Assembly: GCF_000816305.1 (NCBI RefSeq)
Contig: NZ_CP007773.1
Location: 124,001-188,000 of the forward strand
Direction: 5' to 3'
DNA: 64,000 bases
Source of the DNA: Campylobacter subantarcticus LMG 24377
GTDB lineage: Bacteria > Campylobacterota > Campylobacteria > Campylobacterales > Campylobacteraceae
In this document: positions 37,798 to 49,734 of the stretch, piece after piece
How the letters are laid out: each line of letters opens with the position of its first letter
Numbering within the stretch: the stretch's first letter is position 1
Made by a program: the position numbers and the translations under genes
The notes under the pieces: model-generated
Databases searched by the model: none
What the model saw: only the letters and a program-made list of their open reading frames with translations
What the model was told of the DNA's origin: nothing

Positions 37798-38832
37798 ATG
37801 AAAAAAATTTCATTATTAGTCGCATCGACATTATTAGTCGCATCAACTGCTTTTGCTAACGATAAAGTTTTGCTTGATGAAGCAAAAGCTGCGGGTTTGG
37901 CGCCTTTGCCAAAAGATCAGGCAGGTGTTGAAAAACTATTAAAAGAAATGGGTATTAAAGCTAGTAAATTCTCTAAAGAGAAAGTTAGCCTCGGTAAAAA
38001 GCTATATTTTGAGCCAAGACTTTCTAAAAGTGGATTGATTTCTTGTAATACTTGTCATAATTTAGGTATGGGTGGTGCTGATGGTATAGCAGCTGCTGTA
38101 GGACATAAATGGACAGCTAATCCTCATCATTTAAATTCACCAACAGTTTATAATTCAGTTTTAAATTCAACTCAATTTTGGGATGGTAGAGCAGGTACTT
38201 TAGCAGATCAAGCAAAAGGACCAATTGAAGCAGAACCTGAAATGGCAACTCCTGCTAAATTAGCAGTAGAAAAAATAGCCTCTATGCCAGAATATGTAAA
38301 AGAATTTAAAAAAATATATGGCAATGATGGGGTAACTTTTGACAATATTGCAGATGCTATTGCTACATTTGAAAGAACACTTTTAACTCCATCTAAATTT
38401 GATAAATTTTTAGAAGGTGATACAAAAGCATTAAGTAAAAAAGAAAAAGAAGGCTTAAAAACTTTCATCGATAAAGGCTGTACAGCTTGTCATACAGGGG
38501 TAAATTTAGGTGGTAGTATGCAAGCTTTCCAAGTAGCAGCTAAATATAAATTTGCAAATATAGGGGATTTTAAAGGTGATGCAAATGGTTTGGTTAAAAC
38601 TCCAACTTTAAGAAATATTGCCGAAACAGCTCCGTATTTCCATAACGGTGCTATTTGGTCTTTACAAGAAGCAATCAAAGAAATGGGTAGCGTGCAACTT
38701 GGCATAGAAATTTCTGATAAAGAAGCAGCTTCTATAGAGACTTTCTTACATGCTCTAACAGGTAAAAAACCAAACATTATTTACCCTCAACTTCCAAAAG
38801 CAACTGAAAAAACTCCAAAACCAGAGCTTTAA
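37798..38832 (+). CDS. Di-haem cytochrome c peroxidase
   Basis: This periplasmic enzyme reduces hydrogen peroxide with electrons from cytochrome c. The 344-residue precursor has a signal peptide (about 1-20, ending STAFA). There are two CXXCH haem sites: CNTCH near 82-86, as the low-potential peroxidatic haem, and CTACH near 228-232. SVLNSTQFWDGRAGTLADQA and TPTLRNIAETAPYFHNGA are family signatures. The ATG follows TTAGGAGTAGATA. C. jejuni has two such enzymes; this one resembles the copy next to plsY. Confidence 0.93.
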   Translation: MKKISLLVASTLLVASTAFANDKVLLDEAKAAGLAPLPKDQAGVEKLLKEMGIKASKFSKEKVSLGKKLYFEPRLSKSGLISCNTCHNLGMGGADGIAAAVGHKWTANPHHLNSPTVYNSVLNSTQFWDGRAGTLADQAKGPIEAEPEMATPAKLAVEKIASMPEYVKEFKKIYGNDGVTFDNIADAIATFERTLLTPSKFDKFLEGDTKALSKKEKEGLKTFIDKGCTACHTGVNLGGSMQAFQVAAKYKFANIGDFKGDANGLVKTPTLRNIAETAPYFHNGAIWSLQEAIKEMGSVQLGIEISDKEAASIETFLHALTGKKPNIIYPQLPKATEKTPKPEL

Positions 38833-38836
38833 TTTA

Positions 38837-38867
38837 AAGCTTAAGACACTTTTTGCGTCTTAAGCTT
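38837..38867 (+). terminator. Terminator after the peroxidase gene
   Basis: AAGCTTAAGAC (38837-38847) and GTCTTAAGCTT (38857-38867) form a perfect 11-bp stem with a nine-base T-rich loop, five bases after the stop codon. Confidence 0.8.
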
Positions 38868-38886
38868 ACTTTATATAAAATCAAGA

Positions 38887-38892
38887 TATAAT
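38887..38892 (+). promoter_or_regulatory. Candidate rplU-rpmA promoter
   Basis: TATAAT about 92 bases before rplU, downstream of an AT-rich stretch. It leaves a leader of some 80 bases, in which no clear structure is seen. Confidence 0.5.
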
Positions 38893-38983
38893 TACCATTT
38901 TTAGCCACTAAAGCTTTCTAAATTTATGTTTATACATAATGCTTTATGGTGCTACCAAATACATTTTAAGAAAGGATAGCTGT

Positions 38984-39292
38984 ATGTATGCTATTATGAA
39001 ACACAGTGGAAAACAATACAGAGTAAGCCAAGGTGATGAGCTTAAACTAGATCGTTTTGAAGCTGAAGCAAAATCAAGCATAGAAGTAAGTGAAGTTCTT
39101 GCTGTATGCGATAAAGAATTAAAGGTAGGTGCGCCGTTTGTTGCGGGTGCAAAAGTTGTTTTAGAAGTGATTGTTCATGGAAAAGACAAAAAAGTTGTAA
39201 TTTATAAAAAAAGACGCAGAAAAGACTCAAAATTAAAACGTGGTTTTAGAAGACAATTTACTCGCGTTAGAGTAGTAGATATTAAAGCTTAA
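38984..39292 (+). CDS. rplU: 50S ribosomal protein L21
   Basis: The 102-residue protein binds 23S rRNA with L20. [20 protein letters not shown] is the classic L21 start, and the end [19 protein letters not shown] is the basic rRNA-binding part. The start at 38984 follows AAAGGATAGCTGT; the 15 extra upstream codons from 38939 do not belong to L21. It precedes rpmA by ten bases. Confidence 0.97.
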   Translation: MYAIMKHSGKQYRVSQGDELKLDRFEAEAKSSIEVSEVLAVCDKELKVGAPFVAGAKVVLEVIVHGKDKKVVIYKKRRRKDSKLKRGFRRQFTRVRVVDIKA

Positions 39293-39302
39293 GGAGTAAA
39301 GA

Positions 39303-39557
39303 ATGGCACACAAGAAAGGTCAAGGTTCAACTCAGAATAATCGTGATTCTATAGGTCGTCGTCTAGGTGTTAAAAAATTTGGTGGAGAATTTGTTCGCGC
39401 TGGTAACATCATCATTCGCCAAAGAGGAACAGCAACTCATGCAGGTAGTAATGTAGGTATGGGAAAAGATCATACAATTTTTGCTTTAATTGATGGCTTT
39501 GTAAAATTTGAAAGAAAAGATAAAAATAGAAAAAAAGTTTCTGTTTATCCTGCATAA
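39303..39557 (+). CDS. rpmA: 50S ribosomal protein L27
   Basis: The 84-residue protein reaches the peptidyl-transferase centre with its N-terminal tail. [20 protein letters not shown] is the standard start, with no cleaved Firmicutes-type leader. The ATG is preceded by TTAAGGAGTAAAGA. The protein ends [19 protein letters not shown]. It forms a conserved unit with rplU and is followed by a terminator. Confidence 0.98.
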   Translation: MAHKKGQGSTQNNRDSIGRRLGVKKFGGEFVRAGNIIIRQRGTATHAGSNVGMGKDHTIFALIDGFVKFERKDKNRKKVSVYPA

Positions 39558-39560
39558 TTT

Positions 39561-39581
39561 AAAGGCTACTTTGTAGCCTTT
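39561..39581 (+). terminator. rplU-rpmA terminator
   Basis: AAAGGCTAC (39561-39569) and GTAGCCTTT (39573-39581) form a 9-bp stem with a TTT loop, followed by TTCTTCTTTTT. It is a strong intrinsic terminator. Confidence 0.92.
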
Positions 39582-39614
39582 TTCTTCTTTTTAATCTTAA
39601 TATATTAAAAAAAA

Positions 39615-39620
39615 TATAAT
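39615..39620 (+). promoter_or_regulatory. Candidate obgE operon -10 box
   Basis: TATAAT lies 33 bases before obgE and directly after the rpmA terminator. Confidence 0.5.
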
Positions 39621-39652
39621 ATCATTTTAAAAATTTATACTTTGGTGATTGT

Positions 39653-40696
39653 ATGTTTATAGATAATGTAAAATTAGTTTTAAGTTCAGGTAATGGTGGT
39701 AAAGGTGCTGTGAGTTTTCGCCGTGAAAAACATGTTCCACTCGGTGGGCCTGATGGTGGTGATGGTGGAAATGGCGGTGATGTATATTTTATATGTGATA
39801 ATAATACCCATACGCTAGTACACTTTAAAGGTAAAAAAGAACTTAAAGCACAAAATGGCCAGCCAGGCTTAGGTCGTAATAAAAACGGCAAAAGAGGAGA
39901 GAGCTTAGAATTAATCGTCCCTCAAGGTACTCAAGTAATTGATGCACAAAGCGGGGAGGTTTTACTTGATATGCTAGTAGAGGGCCAAAAAGAATTATTT
40001 TTAAAAGGTGGTAAAGGCGGTCTTGGTAATACTCATTTTAAAAACTCTACTAATCAACGCCCAGATTACGCACAATCAGGTGTTACAGGAAAAACTTTAA
40101 GTGTGCGTTTAGAATTAAAACTCATAGCAGATGTTGGGCTTGTAGGCTTTCCAAATGTAGGAAAATCCACTCTTGTAAGCGTAGTGTCTAATGCAAGACC
40201 CGAAATAGCTAATTATGAATTTACTACTTTAACTCCAAAACTTGGTATGGTTGAAGTAGATGATTATAATTCTTTTGTGATGGCAGACATTCCAGGTATT
40301 ATAGAAGGTGCAAGCGATGGTAGGGGTTTGGGACTTGAGTTTTTAAGACACATAGAAAGGACTTCTTTTTTGCTTTTTGTACTTGATCCATTAAGAGAGA
40401 TGAGCTTAAAAGAACAATTTTGTATTTTAAGAAAAGAATTGGAAAAATTTTCAGACAAGCTTTATGCAAGAAATTTTGGTTTAATGCTTTCAAAAAGTGA
40501 TAGTGTAAATTTAGGCGAAGAATTTGCTCAAAAAATGGAAGATGATTATAATGAGCTAAAAGCTTATTTACAAAGTCAAAATAATCCACAAAGTTTTTTT
40601 GCTAAAGTATCAAGCCTTGAAAAAACTGGGCTTAAAGAGCTTAAATTTATGCTTTTAGAAGAAATTAAAAAAATTAGAAATCAAAATAATCTTTGA
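39653..40696 (+). CDS. obgE: GTPase ObgE/CgtA
   Basis: Obg is an essential GTPase for 50S ribosome assembly. The 347-residue protein has the glycine-rich Obg fold (1-157, with [20 protein letters not shown] and [10 protein letters not shown]) and the G domain. Within it [10 protein letters not shown] is G1 near 164-173, DIPG is G3 near 210, and SKSD is G4 near 281. It lacks the extra C-terminal OCT domain of Bacillus. Its TGA shares two bases with the ATG of the next gene (TGATG). Confidence 0.97.
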   Translation: MFIDNVKLVLSSGNGGKGAVSFRREKHVPLGGPDGGDGGNGGDVYFICDNNTHTLVHFKGKKELKAQNGQPGLGRNKNGKRGESLELIVPQGTQVIDAQSGEVLLDMLVEGQKELFLKGGKGGLGNTHFKNSTNQRPDYAQSGVTGKTLSVRLELKLIADVGLVGFPNVGKSTLVSVVSNARPEIANYEFTTLTPKLGMVEVDDYNSFVMADIPGIIEGASDGRGLGLEFLRHIERTSFLLFVLDPLREMSLKEQFCILRKELEKFSDKLYARNFGLMLSKSDSVNLGEEFAQKMEDDYNELKAYLQSQNNPQSFFAKVSSLEKTGLKELKFMLLEEIKKIRNQNNL

Positions 40697-41163
40697 TGAG
40701 TGAAAATTTAACTATAGATTTTATTCAAGAATATATCAAGTCTAATTTTAAAGACTTGGTATATAAATTTACTTATAAAGAATATAGCTTTTTTTATAAT
40801 CCTGATAAGGCTTTAAAAAATGGAGTTTATTTTTGCACTATTAAAGAAAATGATGGAGTAAATGATAAAGCTTCAAATTTAAATAGAGAAGGTGTGTTTC
40901 GCCTAAGTTGTTCTCTTTGCAATCAAGATTACCAAAAGCTTTTTGGTCAAAAATCTAAAAAAGCTTTAAAGGGTGAGGTTGTTAGTTTAAATTATGATTT
41001 TTCTATGCTCGACTTTATCATGCCTCATCCAATTTATGCTTATATGGGATATATTTGCATCAACAACCCTTCTAGAAAAAATTTTGAAATTTTCAAAGAT
41101 TATCTTGAGCTTTCATATCAAAAAGCTACAAAAACTTATAAAAAAAGGATAGTGGTATTATGA
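40696..41163 (+). CDS. DUF6194 family protein in the position of proB
   Basis: This 155-residue cytoplasmic protein fits DUF6194. It has an FFYNPD segment near 32-37, then NLNREGVFRLSCSL near 60-73, and YDFSMLDFIMPHPIYAYMGY near 96-115, the most conserved part of that family. No biochemical function is known to me. It replaces the gamma-glutamyl kinase gene proB, which I recall between obgE and fmt in C. jejuni. The ATG at 40696 overlaps the obgE stop. The end overlaps fmt as ATGA. Confidence 0.8.
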   Translation: MSENLTIDFIQEYIKSNFKDLVYKFTYKEYSFFYNPDKALKNGVYFCTIKENDGVNDKASNLNREGVFRLSCSLCNQDYQKLFGQKSKKALKGEVVSLNYDFSMLDFIMPHPIYAYMGYICINNPSRKNFEIFKDYLELSYQKATKTYKKRIVVL

Positions 41164-42071
41164 AAAATATCATTTTTATGGGAACTCCCTCTTATGCAAC
41201 TTGTATTTTAAAAGAGCTTGTTGATAAAGGATTTAATGTCCAAGCCTTATTTACCCAGCCTGATAAACCCGTGGGAAGAAAGCAAATTTTAACCCCAAGT
41301 GATACTAAAAAATTTGTTTTAGAAAATAATTTAAATATAGAAATTTTCACTCCAAAAAGCTTAAAAGATGAAAATATAATCAAGAAAACCAAAAGTTTAA
41401 AACCTGATTTTATAGTTGTTGCTGCTTATGGGAAAATTTTACCAAAAGAAATTTTAGATATTGCTCCTTGTATCAATTTACACGCTTCTTTACTTCCTAA
41501 ATATCGTGGTGCTTCACCTATACAAAGTGCTATTTTAAATGGGGATAAAATAAGTGGGGTTTGTACTATGCTTATGGAAGAAGGGCTTGATAGTGGTGCA
41601 ATTTTAGAAAGTATAGAATGTGATATAGAAGGTAAAAATTCAACCGAAGTTTTTATCATGCTTTCAAATTTGGCAGCTAAGCTTACTATTTCTACACTTT
41701 TGAATTTTGAAAAAATTATTCCAAAAAAGCAAGATGAAAATTTAGTTATACATTGTAAAAAAATCAAAAAAGAAGACGGATTGATAGCTTTAGATAATGC
41801 AAGTGAAATTTATCAAAAATTTTTAGCTTTTATGCCTTGGCCTGGAATTTTTTTAGAAAATGGTATAAAATTTTTAGATATAGAATTAATCGATAATGAA
41901 AAAACTCAAAAATCAGGTGTGATTTTACAAATAGAAAAGGAAAGCTTTTTGCTTTCATGTAAAAAAGGTATTTTAAGGATTAAAACTTTACAAGAAAGTG
42001 GAAAAAAAGCTTTAGATGCCAAGACTTATTTAAATGGAAAAAGGTTAAAACTTGGAGATAGTTTATTTTGA
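41160..42071 (+). CDS. fmt: Methionyl-tRNA formyltransferase
   Basis: Fmt formylates initiator methionyl-tRNA using 10-formyltetrahydrofolate. The 303-residue length is normal. The N-terminal FMGTPSYATCILKELVDKGF, the catalytic stretch INLHASLLPKYRGASPIQSA near 108-127 (Asn, His) and the GVCTMLMEEGLDSGAIL segment with the catalytic Asp near 145 are all present. It overlaps birA by 20 bases. Confidence 0.96.
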   Translation: MKNIIFMGTPSYATCILKELVDKGFNVQALFTQPDKPVGRKQILTPSDTKKFVLENNLNIEIFTPKSLKDENIIKKTKSLKPDFIVVAAYGKILPKEILDIAPCINLHASLLPKYRGASPIQSAILNGDKISGVCTMLMEEGLDSGAILESIECDIEGKNSTEVFIMLSNLAAKLTISTLLNFEKIIPKKQDENLVIHCKKIKKEDGLIALDNASEIYQKFLAFMPWPGIFLENGIKFLDIELIDNEKTQKSGVILQIEKESFLLSCKKGILRIKTLQESGKKALDAKTYLNGKRLKLGDSLF

Positions 42072-42687
42072 TGAACTTGAATCAACTCAAGTTTATTTAA
42101 GTGATAAAATTCGTAGCGAGGAAGTTATAGAAAATACTGCTATTTGTGCTTTTGTTCAAAGTGCTGGTATAGGTAGTAGGGATAATACTTGGCAAAGTAA
42201 GCAAGGAAATTTGCATGTATCTTTTTGTATAAAAACTCAAGAATTAGCACAAGATCTTCCTTTGGCTTCTGCTAGTATATATTTCGCATTTTTAATGAAA
42301 GAAGTATTGCAAAGAAAAAATTCAAAAGTATGGATTAAATGGCCTAATGATTTTTATATAGAAGATAAAAAAATAGGTGGCTTGATGAGCTCTAAAATCA
42401 ATGATTTTTTGGTTGTAGGAATGGGGGTTAATCTTAAATATGCTCCATTTAATGCTGAAATTTTAGACATAGAAGTAGATGTACCAAAACTTTTAAATGA
42501 GTATTTTTCTTATGTAGATGAGAAAATTTTATGGAAGAATATTTTTAGCAAGTATATGCTAGAATTTGAAAAATCAAGAAATTTTTTTATACATAATGAA
42601 GGTAAGATTTTATCTTTAAAAGATGCTTTGTTGTATAAAGATGGTTCTATATTGTTAGATAATAAAAGGATATATAGTTTAAGATGA
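42052..42687 (+). CDS. birA: Biotin--protein ligase, short type
   Basis: BirA activates biotin and attaches it to the biotin carrier subunit of acetyl-CoA carboxylase. The 211-residue enzyme has no N-terminal DNA-binding domain, so it is not the repressor type. The signature GIGSRDNTWQSKQGNLHVSF lies near 39-58, and KWPNDFYIEDKKIGGLM near 100-116. The start is TTG inside fmt; the first residues IVYFDELESTQ match the family start. Its end overlaps parA as ATGA. Confidence 0.92.
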   Translation: MEIVYFDELESTQVYLSDKIRSEEVIENTAICAFVQSAGIGSRDNTWQSKQGNLHVSFCIKTQELAQDLPLASASIYFAFLMKEVLQRKNSKVWIKWPNDFYIEDKKIGGLMSSKINDFLVVGMGVNLKYAPFNAEILDIEVDVPKLLNEYFSYVDEKILWKNIFSKYMLEFEKSRNFFIHNEGKILSLKDALLYKDGSILLDNKRIYSLR

Positions 42688-43466
42688 GTGAGATAATAAC
42701 TATTGCAAATCAAAAAGGTGGAGTGGGTAAAACTACTACCGCTATTAATCTAGCGGCTTCTTTAGCAGTAGCTGAAAAAAAGGTTCTTTTGATAGATATT
42801 GATCCACAAGCCAATGCTACAACAGGACTTGGTTTTAATAGAAGTAATTATGAGTATAATATTTACCATGTTTTTATAGGCAGAAAAAAACTTTCTGAGA
42901 TTATTTTAAAAACCGAACTTCCACAGTTATATTTAGCACCTTCTAATATTTCTTTGGTGGGTATCGAGCAAGAAGTAGTAAAAGAAAGCGGAGAATATAG
43001 AACGATTTTAAGAGAAAAAATTAAAGAAATTGCTAAAGATTATGATTTTATTATCATTGATTCACCTCCTGCACTTGGAAGCATTACGGTAAATGCTTTT
43101 GCAGCAAGCGATAGCGTTATTATCCCTATACAATGTGAGTTTTATGCGCTTGAGGGTGTTGCGATGGTTTTAAATACTATTAAATTTGTGAAAAAAACTA
43201 TCAATCCAAAGTTAAAAATAAAAGGTTTTTTGCCAACTATGTATAGCTCGCAAAATAATCTTTCAAAAGATACTGTGGAAGATTTAAAGCAAAATTTTAA
43301 ACAAAAGCTATTTAGAACAGGTGATAATGAAGATGATTTCATCATCATACCAAGAAATGTAAAACTTGCTGAAAGTCCAAGCTATGGAAAGCCTATTATA
43401 CTTTATGATATAAAATCCCCAGGTTCAGTGGCATATCAAAATTTAGCACATTCTATATTAGGATAA
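42684..43466 (+). CDS. parA: Chromosome partitioning ATPase ParA/Soj
   Basis: This deviant Walker A ATPase moves ParB-parS complexes in chromosome segregation. The 260-residue protein has NQKGGVGKTTTAINLAA near 9-25, IDIDPQANATTGLG near 38-51, and DFIIIDSPPALGSITVNA near 117-134. It is chromosomal in type, with no plasmid HTH. parB follows after three bases. Confidence 0.96.
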   Translation: MSEIITIANQKGGVGKTTTAINLAASLAVAEKKVLLIDIDPQANATTGLGFNRSNYEYNIYHVFIGRKKLSEIILKTELPQLYLAPSNISLVGIEQEVVKESGEYRTILREKIKEIAKDYDFIIIDSPPALGSITVNAFAASDSVIIPIQCEFYALEGVAMVLNTIKFVKKTINPKLKIKGFLPTMYSSQNNLSKDTVEDLKQNFKQKLFRTGDNEDDFIIIPRNVKLAESPSYGKPIILYDIKSPGSVAYQNLAHSILG

Positions 43467-43469
43467 AAA

Positions 43470-44321
43470 ATGGCAAAAAAAAGTGCATTAGGAAGAGGTT
43501 TAAGTAGTATTTTGGCTGATATTGATGAGGTTTATGAAAAAGAATTAGGCTCTAATGAAGGCAGAATAGAAGAAATTGATATAGATTTAATTAGTCCAAA
43601 TCCTTATCAGCCAAGAAAAAATTTTGACACCCAAGCCTTAGAAGAACTTGCAGGATCTATTAAAGAATATGGTTTGATTCAGCCTGTTGTAGTTTTTAAA
43701 AAAGATGAATTTGATTATATTTTAATAGCAGGTGAGAGAAGATTTAGAGCATGTAAACTTTTAAAAAAAGATCAGATTAAGGCTGTAATTTTAAATGTAG
43801 ATGATATAAAATTACGCGAGCTTGCCTTAATAGAAAATATTCAAAGAGAAAATTTAAATCCTATAGAATTAGCACATTCTTACAAAGAATTGCTAGAAAT
43901 TCATGATATCACTCAAGAAAAATTAGCAGATCTTATTCATAAATCAAGACCGCAAATTGCAAATACATTAAGACTTTTAAATTTAAACGAGCAAACGCAA
44001 AATTTTCTTATAGAAGGTAAAATTTCTCAAGGTCATGCAAAAGTTTTAGTGGGGCTTGAAAAAGAAGAAGAAAAAATGATAGTTGATACTATCATAGGGC
44101 AAAAACTCAATGTAAGAGAAACAGAAAAATTAATTAAAAATTTTAAAAATACAAATCAATTAGAAAAAAACACAACTTCAAATAAACAATATCAATCAAT
44201 AATAAATTTAAAAGAAAAAATTGAATCTTTAGGTTTAAAAGTAAATACAAAAAATTTAAAAATTACTATAAATTTTGAAAATGAAGATGAGGTTAAGGAA
44301 TTTCTAAAGACAATAAATTAA
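43470..44321 (+). CDS. parB: Chromosome partitioning protein ParB
   Basis: ParB binds parS and spreads or clamps on DNA using CTP. The 283-residue protein has the CTP-binding part (VVFKKDEFDYILIAGERRFRACKLL near 71-95, with the GERR motif), ALIENIQRENLNPIELAHSY near 119-138, the HTH (ITQEKLADLIHKSRPQIANTLRLL near 149-172), and a C-terminal dimer domain rich in Lys and Glu. I did not see a clear parS in the window. Confidence 0.95.
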   Translation: MAKKSALGRGLSSILADIDEVYEKELGSNEGRIEEIDIDLISPNPYQPRKNFDTQALEELAGSIKEYGLIQPVVVFKKDEFDYILIAGERRFRACKLLKKDQIKAVILNVDDIKLRELALIENIQRENLNPIELAHSYKELLEIHDITQEKLADLIHKSRPQIANTLRLLNLNEQTQNFLIEGKISQGHAKVLVGLEKEEEKMIVDTIIGQKLNVRETEKLIKNFKNTNQLEKNTTSNKQYQSIINLKEKIESLGLKVNTKNLKITINFENEDEVKEFLKTIN

Positions 44322-44344
44322 ATATGTTTTTAGGTATGTTTTGC

Positions 44345-44350
44345 TATAAT
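44345..44350 (+). promoter_or_regulatory. ATP synthase operon promoter
   Basis: GTTTTGCTATAAT is a TG-extended -10 box in the 63-base gap after parB, 35 bases before the first ATP synthase gene. A T-rich stretch lies upstream. Confidence 0.65.
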
Positions 44351-44384
44351 TTAATGTTTTATTTAGATTTATTTAGGAGTATTA

Positions 44385-44810
44385 ATGTTTAATGATGTAC
44401 ATTTTTCCATCATGATAGCCACCGGTGTCATTTTTTTGCTTATGATAGCAATTTTAAATTCTATGCTCTATAAACCTTTGATTAAATTTATGGATTCTAG
44501 AGATTTAACCATAAAAAATGATGAAGAAAAAATGAAAAAAAATTCTGATGATGTTTCAAATGTGGAAAGTGAATTGGAAAAAATTCATATCCAAACAAGA
44601 GATGAAATCAATCAAATCAAAGCAAAAGCTATAGAGGAAGCTAAATTAAAACAAGAAAAAGAATTATCAACACGAAAAAGAGAATTAGAAGATCAAATGC
44701 TTGTTTTTCTTAAAAGTTTAAGAGAAAAAGAAAAAGAGTTAAAAGAAGAAATGCGTTTAAAAATGCCAGAATTTAAACAAAGCTTTAAAAACAGCTTGAG
44801 TAAAATTTAA
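44385..44810 (+). CDS. atpF': F0F1 ATP synthase subunit b'
   Basis: This 141-residue peripheral stalk subunit has one N-terminal membrane helix (about 7-28, SIMIATGVIFLLMIAILNSMLYKPL) and then a long charged coiled coil. Epsilonproteobacteria have paired b' and b genes, and this one lacks a signal-like start. It is the first gene of b'-b-delta-alpha-gamma-beta-epsilon. The a and c subunits are not in the window and lie elsewhere in this genus. Confidence 0.92.
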   Translation: MFNDVHFSIMIATGVIFLLMIAILNSMLYKPLIKFMDSRDLTIKNDEEKMKKNSDDVSNVESELEKIHIQTRDEINQIKAKAIEEAKLKQEKELSTRKRELEDQMLVFLKSLREKEKELKEEMRLKMPEFKQSFKNSLSKI

Positions 44811-44819
44811 GGAAGATAA

Positions 44820-45332
44820 ATGTTAAAAAAAATTACATTATTATCAATACTTCCTTTTTATGCTTTTGCAGCAGGTAATGGAAGTGGTGAGTATGATATC
44901 ATTCCAAGAGCGGTTAATTTTGTTTTATTTGCTGCTATTTTGTATTATTTTATAGCAACACCTTTGAAAAATTTCTATAATGGTAGAATTGCAAAGATTG
45001 CATCTAGAATGAATGAAATTCAAGAAAAACTTATTGCAAGTAAAAATCATAAATTAGAAATGATGAAAAAATTAGATTTAGCTAAACAAGATGCTGTTAA
45101 TGCGGTTGCTCTTGCAAAAAAAGAAGCAGAAATTATTACTGAAAAAATCGAAAATGAAACAAAAATGGAAATTAAGGCTCTAGAAAAAACTTACGAAGAA
45201 CACAAAGAATATGAAATAAGAAAAATGGAAAAAGAAGTTGTGCAAGCAGTTTTAGAAGAAATTTTTGAAGATCAAAATTTACAGCTGCAACAAAAAGAAA
45301 TTTTAAATATCATGATGAAAAAGGTGTCTTGA
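44820..45332 (+). CDS. atpF: F0F1 ATP synthase subunit b
   Basis: The 170-residue b subunit has a hydrophobic N-terminus (1-18, ending YAFAAGNG) resembling a signal sequence, then the membrane helix (about 29-48, RAVNFVLFAAILYYFIATPL) and a coiled-coil dimerisation stalk. The extra N-terminal hydrophobic segment is usual for b in this group. Its TGA overlaps the atpH ATG. Confidence 0.93.
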   Translation: MLKKITLLSILPFYAFAAGNGSGEYDIIPRAVNFVLFAAILYYFIATPLKNFYNGRIAKIASRMNEIQEKLIASKNHKLEMMKKLDLAKQDAVNAVALAKKEAEIITEKIENETKMEIKALEKTYEEHKEYEIRKMEKEVVQAVLEEIFEDQNLQLQQKEILNIMMKKVS

Positions 45333-45853
45333 TGGAAAAAGTAATTGCTAAAACATACGCAAAGGCAATATTAGAAAGAAATGATTTTGAGTATTTTTAT
45401 TCTAATTTATTGGAGTTAAGCTCAGCTTTTGCATCTAATAAATTTATGGATATTTTAAATTCTTACGAAATAAAACAAGATAAAAAACTAGAATTAATAC
45501 TTTCATTGCTAGATAATCCAAGTGATACTTTTAAAAATTTTATAAATTTAATTGTGGATAACAAAAGAGAAATGTTAATTCCAGAAATCACTAAAGAATT
45601 AAGTGAGCAAAAAGCATTAAAAGAGAATACATTTTTAGGTCAAGTTTATTCAAAAGAAAAATTAAGTGAAGAAGAAATTAGAAATTTAGAGGAAAAACTT
45701 AGCCATAAATTTAATGCAAAAATTAGATTAGATAGTAAAATAAGTGATAATGACAGTGTAAAAATTAGCTTAGATGGACTTGGATATGAAATTTCATTTT
45801 CAATGCAAAGCTTAAAAGCTAAAATGAATGAATATATATTAAAAGCAATTTAA
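45332..45853 (+). CDS. atpH: F0F1 ATP synthase subunit delta
   Basis: The 173-residue delta subunit (OSCP) joins the peripheral stalk to the alpha-beta crown. MEKVIAKTYAKAILE is the family start, and the C-terminal FNAKIRLDSKISDNDSVKI-like stretch near 128-146 carries the conserved domain. It starts at the ATG that overlaps the atpF stop, one codon after an in-frame TTG. The spacing to atpA is nine bases. Confidence 0.93.
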   Translation: MEKVIAKTYAKAILERNDFEYFYSNLLELSSAFASNKFMDILNSYEIKQDKKLELILSLLDNPSDTFKNFINLIVDNKREMLIPEITKELSEQKALKENTFLGQVYSKEKLSEEEIRNLEEKLSHKFNAKIRLDSKISDNDSVKISLDGLGYEISFSMQSLKAKMNEYILKAI

Positions 45854-45862
45854 GGAGATTTG

Positions 45863-47368
45863 ATGAAATTTAAAGCAGATGAAATTAGTTCTATTATAAA
45901 AGAGAGAATTGAAAAATTTGACTTTAATCTTGAAATAGAAGAAACCGGTAAAATTATTTCAGTTGCTGATGGTGTTGCTAAGGTATATGGCCTTAAAAAT
46001 GCTATGGCTGGAGAAATGGTTGAATTTGAAAATGGCGAAAAAGGTATGGTGCTTAACCTTGAAGAATCAAGCGTAGGTATTGTTATCTTAGGTAAAGGAC
46101 TTGGACTTAAAGAAGGAAGTTCAGTTAAGAGGCTAAAAAAACTTCTAAAAGTTCCGGTGGGCGATGCGTTAATAGGCCGTGTTGTAAATGCTTTAGGTGA
46201 GCCAATTGACGCTAAAGGTGTAATTGAAGCAAGTGAATATCGCTTTATAGAAGAAAAAGCAAAGGGTATTATGGCTAGAAAAAGCGTTCACGAGCCATTA
46301 CACACAGGTATTAAAGCGATTGATGCTTTGGTTCCAATCGGTAGAGGTCAAAGAGAATTGATCATCGGTGATAGACAAACTGGTAAAACTACTGTAGCTA
46401 TTGACACTATCATTAGTCAAAAAGGTAAAGATGTTATTTGTATTTATGTTGCGATAGGTCAAAAGCAAAGTACAGTAGCTCAAGTAGTTAAAAAGCTTGA
46501 AGAATATGGTGCAATGGATTATACTATAGTGGTGAATGCAGGTGCATCAGATGCCGCAGCATTGCAATATCTTGCACCATATGCTGGGGTAACTATGGGC
46601 GAGTATTTTAGAGATAATTCAAGACATGCGTTGATCGTTTATGATGATTTAAGTAAACACGCTGTTGCATATCGTGAAATGTCTTTGATTTTACGTCGTC
46701 CTCCAGGTCGTGAAGCATATCCTGGTGATGTATTTTATCTACATTCAAGATTACTTGAAAGAGCAAGTAAACTAAGTGATGAACTTGGTGCAGGAAGTTT
46801 GACCGCATTACCAATTATCGAAACTCAAGCAGGCGATGTATCAGCATATATTCCAACCAATGTTATTTCAATTACAGATGGGCAAATCTTCTTGGAAACA
46901 GATTTGTTTAACTCAGGTATTCGTCCTGCAATTAACGTTGGTTTATCAGTATCTCGTGTTGGTGGTGCTGCGCAAATCAAAGCAACAAAACAAGTTTCAG
47001 GTACACTAAGACTTGATTTAGCTCAATATAGAGAGTTGCAAGCTTTTGCGCAATTTGCAAGTGATTTGGATGAAGCTAGTAGAAAACAGCTTGAGCGTGG
47101 ACAAAGAATGGTTGAAGTATTAAAACAACCTCCTTATTCTCCACTTTCAGTAGAAAATCAAGTTGTAATGATTTATGCAGGAACAAAAGGTTATTTAGAT
47201 GATATCGCTATTTCAAAAATTGGAGAATTTGAAACAGCTTTATATCCATTTATTGAGGCTAAATATCCAGAAATTTTTGAGCAAATTAGAACGAAAAAAG
47301 CTTTAGATAAAGACTTAGAAGAAAAACTAGCTAAAGCATTGAGTGAGTTTAAAGCAAACCATATATAA
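45863..47368 (+). CDS. atpA: F0F1 ATP synthase subunit alpha
   Basis: The 501-residue alpha subunit carries non-catalytic nucleotide sites. GDRQTGKT near 169-176 is the P-loop, and [13 protein letters not shown] near 363-375 is the alpha/beta signature. The start [16 protein letters not shown] at 45863 follows TAAGGAGATTTG; an in-frame TTG lies one codon earlier and is less likely. The protein is almost identical to its relatives in the genus. Confidence 0.98.
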   Translation: MKFKADEISSIIKERIEKFDFNLEIEETGKIISVADGVAKVYGLKNAMAGEMVEFENGEKGMVLNLEESSVGIVILGKGLGLKEGSSVKRLKKLLKVPVGDALIGRVVNALGEPIDAKGVIEASEYRFIEEKAKGIMARKSVHEPLHTGIKAIDALVPIGRGQRELIIGDRQTGKTTVAIDTIISQKGKDVICIYVAIGQKQSTVAQVVKKLEEYGAMDYTIVVNAGASDAAALQYLAPYAGVTMGEYFRDNSRHALIVYDDLSKHAVAYREMSLILRRPPGREAYPGDVFYLHSRLLERASKLSDELGAGSLTALPIIETQAGDVSAYIPTNVISITDGQIFLETDLFNSGIRPAINVGLSVSRVGGAAQIKATKQVSGTLRLDLAQYRELQAFAQFASDLDEASRKQLERGQRMVEVLKQPPYSPLSVENQVVMIYAGTKGYLDDIAISKIGEFETALYPFIEAKYPEIFEQIRTKKALDKDLEEKLAKALSEFKANHI

Positions 47369-47377
47369 GGTTTTTAG

Positions 47378-49731
<2,354 letters not shown>

Positions 49732-49734
49732 TTT

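Noticed and set aside
42684..44384. parS sites near parA-parB
   Set aside because: No clear TGTTTCACGTGAAACA-like 16-mer was found by eye in or around the operon.
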